Assembly: GCF_014154935.1 (NCBI RefSeq)
Contig: NZ_JACEHH010000067.1
Span: 1-37,178, forward strand
Source of the DNA: Stieleria mannarensis
Lineage (GTDB): Bacteria > Planctomycetota > Planctomycetia > Pirellulales > Pirellulaceae
Direction: 5' to 3'
Length of the DNA: 37,178 bases
The translations under genes and the position numbers were made by a program. Of this stretch, positions 31,743 through 37,178 are shown piece after piece; the first letter of the stretch is position 1, and every line of letters starts with the position of its first letter. The notes below the pieces were generated by a model. That model was not told the origin of the DNA and did no database searches. It saw only the letters and a list, made by a program, of their open reading frames with translations.

Positions 31743-34556
31743 CTACCGAGAGATCGGGCGCAGCGGCAAAGCGGGCAACGGCTCCGGGTCCCAGACTCGG
31801 ACCGCGACTTCGTCGACCACCGCCTCGCCGTCGCCGATCACTTCAAACATCACCCGCACCTCGGTTTCGCCGACGCTTTGCCGATACAGCCGCACCGGGG
31901 TCCAATCGGTCGCGCCGCGAACCAGCACCCCCATTTCCTGGCCACCCAAATTGTCATAGACCAAGACGCCTTGATGCGGTCCGCCGAACCCGATCGTGCG
32001 GATCATCGCATCCACGCGAACCGCTTGATTGTTCTGAATCCTGACGGCGGGGCTGGACAGGATTGCGATCGTGCCCTCATAGCCGCCTCCGAGTGACTCG
32101 CCGGTTGTCGCGGCGGCCGCCAAAGCGATCGCGCCTTTTCCGCTGAAGAATCCACGTGACATCCAGCGGGCATTGGACTCGGCGCGCACCAGCGTTCGTT
32201 GCCCGAACGCCCAGCCGCCGGTGGTCAACACATCGGCGCGGTCCAGCCCGCCCGATGCGATCAGGTTGTCGCTCCAGCCTTCATCCCCCATCAGCGTTTG
32301 CCAGGCGGTTTGCAGTGTCGGACGGCCTTCGTCGATCGGCGGGCTGCTGATGTAGCGTGGTGCGCCACCGGGCAGCGTACTCGGCAAAAGCGCTTGGGAG
32401 AGTTGCAGCCGCGACCGCACGGCCCACGCATCGGCGCGTCGCGACAGCCGCAACGTGGCTTCGGCATCGCCGGCACGATACACCCTCTCGGCGTCTCCCA
32501 GCGTCCGCTGGGCCGCCGTCAGCAGATCCAGCGGCATGATCGCCTCGGTCGCCCCGGAGCTGACGGCGTGGTCCCAGTCCTGGCGGACTTGGCGGACCTG
32601 GTCGCCGCACAATTGCCAACGATCCGATGCGGCGCGGACGGCAAACCGACGCGCCGATTGGTCCAAGCGGGCGGCCAACGACGAATCGGCGCTGACCACA
32701 ATGATCTCTGCCACATCCGGTGAAACGATTTCGATTCGCGCACCGGTCGATGTCGAATCGATGTCGATCCGCTCGGCCGAAAAATTCGTCAGCCGCCACG
32801 CCGTTCGATTGGTCATTTCGGGCGGCAACAGAATCTCCACGGCCCGTCCGTCACCGGCAAGGACCTGGTCACGTGTCGTCTGGTCGGACGTCAGCAACAA
32901 AAACTGATCGCCGCCGGCATCCAACCGCCCACAGCGATAGGCGGCCCCGCGGATCGGGTACGGTGCGGCCGGTCGACTCGACGCGATCCATGGCCCCAGC
33001 ATGGCCACGAAGCGGTTGAGATAGCTGAGCGCCATCGATCGCTGGTGAGCGAATATCGTCCCCGACGCGAGCGATTCTTGCGAACGAAACACGATCGACC
33101 GCGGTGCCTGTTCGAGCGACTGGACGACTTGGGTGAACATCGAGTGCCAGCGGAAGTTACCGCCCGGCGGTGCCCCGATCGCGGCGCTGATTGATCGGTT
33201 CATCAACGCCAACTTGCTCGGCGGTGACGACTCGATCGCGACCGCCATCTCGGTCCCCGAGCCGATGCGGGCGCGACGATCTTGAAAAATCAACGCCTGT
33301 TCGGCCGACGGCAGCCCCCGACTGCGGAGCACCGCATCGGAAACGATCGCGTCGGCGATCGCGCCATAGCTGGCCCAACGTTCCACCGGTGCGATCACGA
33401 TCGGACGTTGCCATGCGGCGGGAAACATCCGCAATCGCCGCACGGTCTTGTCGGTCTGGGAAACACGGGCATTGTCCAACGCCACCCCGCCGCCGAGATA
33501 CCACGCCATCACCGGATCCAATAGCGGACCGAGCGCCGGATCGGGGGCGATCGGCGGTGGCGCATAGACGAGCAATTGCGTTTGAATCGCGTCGCGCAAT
33601 AGATCGGCGGTCGGCGGATGTGGCAACAAGACCGCGTCAAATCCCAGCGACCGGATCCACGTCAACGGTTCGCCGCGATGTTCCAGAATCCGGATCACAT
33701 CGTCTTGCGGAAAGGCCGCAGCGGCCAGCGGAGGACTGTCGCGATCCCCGTCGGCGACCGGGCGCCGGATTTTTAACATCTGCTGCGATCGGATCGACAC
33801 GTCTCGACCGCTCGGACCCGCCGCCACCGTCCCACCCTGCGCCGGCACCGCGTCGACGCGCCCATGATCGCCGACCGGAATCATGCCCCGAACCGACACT
33901 TGATCGATCCGCAAGGTCGTTGTTCCCGGACCACTGTAAGCATTGATCACGATCGCATCGATGTAGGCGTTGTCTAGATTCGCATCGCTGCCGTGAACCG
34001 CGCGCAGGTTTGCGACTTTGATCCGCAACTCGCGTTCGATGTTGCCGACGCCGAGCGACTGGAATTTCCCCGGGTGCTGATACATTGCACCGTACAGGAT
34101 CGCTGACAGGGGGCGACGCGTTTGAGGATCGCGAAGGTAGGGGAAACGAACGCGAAGCCCGATTCGGGCCCCCTTGCGGGCACTCATGATCGATAAGTTG
34201 GCGACCAGGTCATTGATCGCATGAATCGGTTCGATCGGGTAAACCAAAATCGCTTCGCTGCCGACTCCCGCTTGGAACGTCATCGACTCGCAACCACCGC
34301 CATCCATGCCGCCGTCGGCCAGGTTCTTATGCTCGATCAGCCGGGCATCACAATCGGAAGTGTCCAGCTGCCAGCGGGGTGGGTAGGCATCGAGTGAATC
34401 GAACAGATCCCCGCGGGCCGGAGTGCCTAGCGACGCGACCACCAGCGTGAACCCTACAAGCACCAATCCGACTCGTGGAAACCCGCCGCCGGCCAGAGCG
34501 GGGTTGATCGGCGAGTCGTTTTTTTCCGCGTTTGCCCCGACACCGCTTGCCGCCAT
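31743..34556 (-). CDS. Large secreted protein of unknown function
   Basis: I do not recognise a named family. The 937-residue product has a long n-region, then a signal helix (VGLVLVGFTLVVASLGTPARG). Residues about 50-235 look like a jelly-roll, carbohydrate-binding style domain (FDSLDAYPPRWQLD, NAYSGPGTTTLRIDQVSVRG). The middle (about 300-560) could be a barrel-like hydrolase region, but no catalytic motif is clear. A helical stretch near 690-760 is followed by a second beta-sandwich at the C-terminus (VRVDAMIRTIGFGGP, VRVMFEVIGDGEAVVDEVAVRV). The start is uncertain: a TTG frame reaches 34763, and ATG 34556 was chosen for signal-peptide distance. A glycan-related role is only a guess. Confidence 0.7.
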   Translation of the reverse strand: MAASGVGANAEKNDSPINPALAGGGFPRVGLVLVGFTLVVASLGTPARGDLFDSLDAYPPRWQLDTSDCDARLIEHKNLADGGMDGGGCESMTFQAGVGSEAILVYPIEPIHAINDLVANLSIMSARKGARIGLRVRFPYLRDPQTRRPLSAILYGAMYQHPGKFQSLGVGNIERELRIKVANLRAVHGSDANLDNAYIDAIVINAYSGPGTTTLRIDQVSVRGMIPVGDHGRVDAVPAQGGTVAAGPSGRDVSIRSQQMLKIRRPVADGDRDSPPLAAAAFPQDDVIRILEHRGEPLTWIRSLGFDAVLLPHPPTADLLRDAIQTQLLVYAPPPIAPDPALGPLLDPVMAWYLGGGVALDNARVSQTDKTVRRLRMFPAAWQRPIVIAPVERWASYGAIADAIVSDAVLRSRGLPSAEQALIFQDRRARIGSGTEMAVAIESSPPSKLALMNRSISAAIGAPPGGNFRWHSMFTQVVQSLEQAPRSIVFRSQESLASGTIFAHQRSMALSYLNRFVAMLGPWIASSRPAAPYPIRGAAYRCGRLDAGGDQFLLLTSDQTTRDQVLAGDGRAVEILLPPEMTNRTAWRLTNFSAERIDIDSTSTGARIEIVSPDVAEIIVVSADSSLAARLDQSARRFAVRAASDRWQLCGDQVRQVRQDWDHAVSSGATEAIMPLDLLTAAQRTLGDAERVYRAGDAEATLRLSRRADAWAVRSRLQLSQALLPSTLPGGAPRYISSPPIDEGRPTLQTAWQTLMGDEGWSDNLIASGGLDRADVLTTGGWAFGQRTLVRAESNARWMSRGFFSGKGAIALAAAATTGESLGGGYEGTIAILSSPAVRIQNNQAVRVDAMIRTIGFGGPHQGVLVYDNLGGQEMGVLVRGATDWTPVRLYRQSVGETEVRVMFEVIGDGEAVVDEVAVRVWDPEPLPALPLRPISR

Positions 34557-35055
34557 TCGGGCCCGTGAGGGTGCCCCGGCGTGGTAGTTCGACGGCAAGC
34601 TTTGCCGAGCCCGAACGACTGACAGCACTTTGGATCGCGAGCGTCGGTATTGGAACTTCAATTGTTGACCCAAATCTTCATTGCCCAAACAATCAGCAGG
34701 ACGACGGGGAAATGGCGATCGGCCGCAACCAACCGAACGCCGACCGGTGAACTCGTTGAACAAAGTGTGCGGTTGACGCGACGATGTGGAAAAAATTCCA
34801 CATCACGTCGCAACCCGTCGCTTACTCCGTAAGACGTTTGTGTATCAAGATTTAGGGTGCCAAGCCAAGGCGAAATGGTGTTGTTTTTTTTCACCGTTTC
34901 CTTTTGACATCACGAAAACCGCGATCACCCTAAACCTTTGCCGCAGAACAGCTTACGCAGAAAACTCGGCCGTGCCGGCAGGATCTGGCACCGCGAGTGC
35001 AAAGGACGGCAACCAAAGCAACCTTTCAATGTATCTCTCTCCGGAGCCCTGGCGC
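34557..35055. other. Divergent intergenic region with strong hairpin
   Basis: Open frames here lack protein-like composition. The region contains a long hairpin at 34778-34811 and a small one (CTTAC-TCC-GTAAG, 34821-34833). It separates the divergent secreted orphan and the small cytoplasmic protein, so promoters for both are expected. Confidence 0.5.
34778..34811. promoter_or_regulatory. Strong hairpin in divergent promoter region
   Basis: GATGTGGAA (34783-34791) pairs with TTCCACATC (34796-34804) around an AAAA loop. The outer GCGAC (34778-34782) pairs with GTCGC (34807-34811), leaving a 2-nt bulge. No U-tract follows on either strand, so an operator or leader structure is more likely than a terminator. 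Confidence 0.5.
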
Positions 35056-35349
35056 ATGCAAAAGACGACGATCGGATCGAACAAACAAGTTGGCGACGAA
35101 GTTCCCCAAGAATTGCGTGAGCTGACTGCAGCGATCGACGCCCTGCCCGCACGCTACCGTGACACCGTCGCGCCGGCGCTCTCGCGTGCGATCGATTGCA
35201 GCACCCGACGGCGACGCATCCTGAACCTCGTCCAAGAAGCCCTGTCGCAATTGCGGTTGGACATGAAGTACCTGGTGTTTGACCTGGAAGCCACCCGCCG
35301 CGAACGCGATCAATATCGAGAAATCCTGGAAAAAGAAGACCTGCTTTAG
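35056..35349 (+). CDS. Small cytoplasmic helical protein, unrecognised
   Basis: The 97-residue protein is almost entirely helical and charged (ELRELTAAIDALPARYRDTV, then RRRRILNLVQEALSQLRLDM). The C-terminal part (DLEATRRERDQYREILEKEDLL) could form a coiled coil. No DNA-binding or catalytic motif is clear, although the Arg cluster (STRRRRI) could touch nucleic acid. The frame is open from 34786, but ATG 35056 has CGGAG about 10 nt upstream and begins the well-composed part. Confidence 0.65.
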   Translation: MQKTTIGSNKQVGDEVPQELRELTAAIDALPARYRDTVAPALSRAIDCSTRRRRILNLVQEALSQLRLDMKYLVFDLEATRRERDQYREILEKEDLL

Positions 35350-35354
35350 TGTTC

Positions 35355-35385
35355 TACCGCAACGCAAGTTGCGTACTTGACGGTA
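35355..35385. terminator. Nested hairpin after the small helical protein gene
   Basis: ACGCAA-G-TTGCGT (35362-35374) lies inside TACCG (35355-35359) and CGGTA (35381-35385). It begins 6 nt after the TAG stop at 35349. It lacks a U-run, so termination is a possibility rather than a firm call. Confidence 0.4.
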
Positions 35386-35390
35386 CGCTG

Positions 35391-35477
35391 GGAGGGTCGC
35401 CGTGTTCTCCGAACTCGGCGTGCCCGAAAAAGCAAAGCTCCGCCCAGCGCCGACCTCGGAGAGGACGGCGACTGTCC
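35391..35477. repeat. Inverted pair of GTCGCCGT-type repeats
   Basis: The plus unit at 35391-35421 shares 26 identical bases with 9862-9887. The inverted unit at 35456-35477 reads GGACAGTCGCCGTCCTCTC on the minus strand. The units are separated by about 35 nt, and the pair lies between two plus-strand genes. Confidence 0.8.
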
Positions 35478-35593
35478 AACCCAACCGTTCCGGCACTTCA
35501 AGGTTCGCGTTCACCCGTTCCGCGGGCGGTGTCCGATTCAGCTATCATGCGTTGAATCCCGCCCGCCCATCTGGAACCCCGTGATCGCTGAAC

Positions 35594-36853
35594 ATGAATC
35601 GACAGCCTCGCCCATCCCGCCACGTTTCTGCTCGCCACAATCCCGTCGGCCAACACTTGACGCACGACACGCCCGCGAAACGGCGTTCTGGACGACGGAT
35701 CGCGATCGGCCTGGCGGCGACACTCTCGGTGGCGCCGGCTTTTTCTATTCCCGCGTTTTCGGCCCCGCCCAGCGTCCAACAATCGCTGCAAACGATCGCA
35801 CGGGCCGATGGCTCGGCCGCTTTGGACCAAGACGCCTCGGCGGCGGCAAGCCGGATTCAGTCACTGTCCAGTTCGCAAGTGACCGAGGTTCTGGACGGGT
35901 TTGAAAACGCGACGCGACGCGGGACCAACTGGTTGAGAGCGATCGCGGCCGACGTCAGCGACAACGGTCCGTTTCAAAAGGACGCGCTGCTGGAGTATTT
36001 TTCTGACCGCGGCAAGCATCCCGACGCGCGCTACGTCGCCTATCAGTTGCTGGTCCAACATGACGACGCTCTTAAACCGACGTTGTTGGCCAACGCGGAA
36101 ACCGACCCCTCGCTTCCGATCCGATTCCTCAAGATCGCAGCGATGATCGACCAGGGGGCAGCGTTGATGTCCAGCCAGCCGGATCAAGCCGAACCGATCC
36201 TGCGTCAGGTGATCGCCAACGGCCGCAGCCCCAAACAACTGCAACAGACGGCGAAACTTCTGGGCGACCTGGACGTCAACATCGACCTGGCCGACGAACT
36301 GGGAATGATGCGTCGCTGGTGGCTGATCGGCCCCTTTGACAACACCGACAGCGAACACTTCGACACCGCCTACGTTCCCGAACACCGCTACCTGGAATCC
36401 GGATCACCGATCGCCAAAGACGCCGCCGGTGATCCGAAACCGGAAGCGGGGAAGCAGCAGACCGTCAACTGGCAACAGATCCAAAGCGACGACAAATTGG
36501 GCATGGTCGATTTGAACGGACCGCTGTCCAACGAAAAGGATGCCGCCGCCTACCTGTTTGCGACGTTCACCGTCGAAAACGCGGACACGCCGTTGGCCGC
36601 GCAAGCCCGCATCGGCTGCATCACCGCCAACAAGGTCTGGATCAACGGCAAACTGGTCTCCAGCAACGAAGTTTACCACTCGGGAACACGGATCGACCAA
36701 TACGTCGACGACTGTGAACTGGTCGAGGGCGAAAACACGGTCCTAATCAAAGTCCTGCAAAACGCCCAAACGCAACCCTGGGCCCAAGACTGGCAATTCC
36801 AATTCCGCCTGACCCGCCCCGACGGATCGGCGATCAAGACGACCGTGTTGTAG
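35594..36853 (+). CDS. Secreted protein with helical N-terminal and lectin-like C-terminal region
   Basis: The 419-residue product has a long basic n-region and a signal core (IAIGLAATLSVAPAFSIPAFSA). Residues about 60-240 are helical and repeat-like (LLANAETDPSLPIRFLKIAA, ILRQVIANGRSPKQLQQTAK). The C-terminal half begins at RRWWLIGPFDNTDSEHFDTAY, a WxxxGPFDN motif common in planctomycete secreted proteins. It continues as a beta-sandwich with KVWINGKLV and GENTVLIKVLQNAQ, resembling galactose-binding or PA14-like folds. No catalytic motif is evident. ATG 35594 follows the repeat pair at 35391-35477. Confidence 0.7.
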   Translation: MNRQPRPSRHVSARHNPVGQHLTHDTPAKRRSGRRIAIGLAATLSVAPAFSIPAFSAPPSVQQSLQTIARADGSAALDQDASAAASRIQSLSSSQVTEVLDGFENATRRGTNWLRAIAADVSDNGPFQKDALLEYFSDRGKHPDARYVAYQLLVQHDDALKPTLLANAETDPSLPIRFLKIAAMIDQGAALMSSQPDQAEPILRQVIANGRSPKQLQQTAKLLGDLDVNIDLADELGMMRRWWLIGPFDNTDSEHFDTAYVPEHRYLESGSPIAKDAAGDPKPEAGKQQTVNWQQIQSDDKLGMVDLNGPLSNEKDAAAYLFATFTVENADTPLAAQARIGCITANKVWINGKLVSSNEVYHSGTRIDQYVDDCELVEGENTVLIKVLQNAQTQPWAQDWQFQFRLTRPDGSAIKTTVL

Positions 36854-37178
36854 GTCCGGCGTACGACGTTCCTTTTCGGGCGTTGCAGGGAGTCGCGCTG
36901 CCCGCGGCCGATCACACCGAGTCACGTTTTAAAGCATCCAGCACTGAAAACGCCCTCCCTCGAAGCATCGGTGTCTACACAAGATACGATGGCTCCCTTC
37001 TCCCCCGGCTTTGCGGGGGAGAAGGGCTGGGGATGAGGGGGCCGGCGGCCTGCAAAAAGTAACAGAGGTGAAGCGCAGACGGCTCGGGTGTACGCCCCTC
37101 ACCCCCAACCCCTCTCCCCAAAACAGATCGCGGTCATCGTCACTATGTGGTCGGAGTCATTTGCGCGATCGGTTTTGG
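36854..37178. other. Intergenic with long hairpin repeats at the right edge
   Basis: No gene is seen. It contains the 12-bp hairpin at 36995-37026, and an inverted partner of its flank near 37095-37123 (CCCCTCACCCCCAACCCC). Confidence 0.6.
36995..37026. repeat. Long perfect hairpin repeat (12-bp stem)
   Basis: CCCTTCTCCCCC (36995-37006) pairs with GGGGGAGAAGGG (37015-37026) around the loop GGCTTTGC. The right flank GCTGGGGATGAGGGGG is matched in inverted orientation near 37095-37123. Confidence 0.85.

Noticed and set aside
34786..35055. N-terminal extension of the small helical protein
   Set aside because: The first 90 codons have poor composition and no ribosome site; ATG 35056 has a better one.

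Overview
The window looks like a chromosomal segment of a planctomycete close to Rhodopirellula and other Pirellulaceae. The evidence is a LEPR-XLL type N-terminus (PRLEPLESRRMLA) on a secreted beta-helix protein with dockerin repeats, two Tat-exported Gfo/Idh/MocA oxidoreductases, a secreted PQQ-like propeller, many large secreted proteins of unknown function, GC near 60 percent, and intergenic DNA full of short hairpin repeats. The genus is inferred; no rRNA or marker gene is present.

Layout. 1-391: N-terminal part of an IS4-type transposase running off the left edge. 596-2985: a TIM-barrel sugar isomerase-like gene, then queF and queE, divergent, with apparent TTG starts only 14 nt apart. 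3106-4608: Tat-exported oxidoreductase. 4842-6925: a secreted Tyr/Pro-rich protein and a GT4 glycosyltransferase in a tight pair. 7130-9663: a TlpA-like thioredoxin protein of lower GC and a membrane-anchored endonuclease/exonuclease/phosphatase. 10151-17230: four minus-strand genes reading TolC-like, HlyD adaptor, GAF-like/HlyD adaptor, and PqqD-like/M50 protease/HlyD fusion. 17707-21432: a PAS-GGDEF-HD signalling protein and a UvrC-like half protein. 21579-30335: a minus-strand run of secreted proteins (PL11 lyase, propeller, oxidoreductase, beta-helix/dockerin protein, small secreted protein). 30775-36853: a zinc-ribbon TPR protein, a 937-residue secreted orphan, a small cytoplasmic protein and a secreted lectin-like protein.

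The best candidate for a poorly described system is the four-gene envelope operon at 10151-17230. It has an outer-membrane channel, three periplasmic adaptor modules and an intact intramembrane-type zinc protease, but no ABC, RND or MFS pump. A PqqD-like domain on the protease and a GAF-like domain on one adaptor suggest recognition of a peptide and of a cytoplasmic signal. Two TTGCATG/CATGCAA palindromes lie in its upstream region.

The second theme is non-coding. A family of about 24-bp units with a stem/TGGC/stem core has changing but still complementary stems. Six of seven units lie 10-35 nt after a stop codon, all in the same orientation relative to the gene. Two loci pair the units as inverted 24-14-24 modules, like bacterial BIMEs. 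At least four other hairpin repeat families are also present.

Coordinates, motifs and repeats were read by eye. Family names rest on motif recognition, not on searches. Several start codons were moved downstream of the longest open frame where the N-terminal extension was repeat DNA or lacked a signal peptide.
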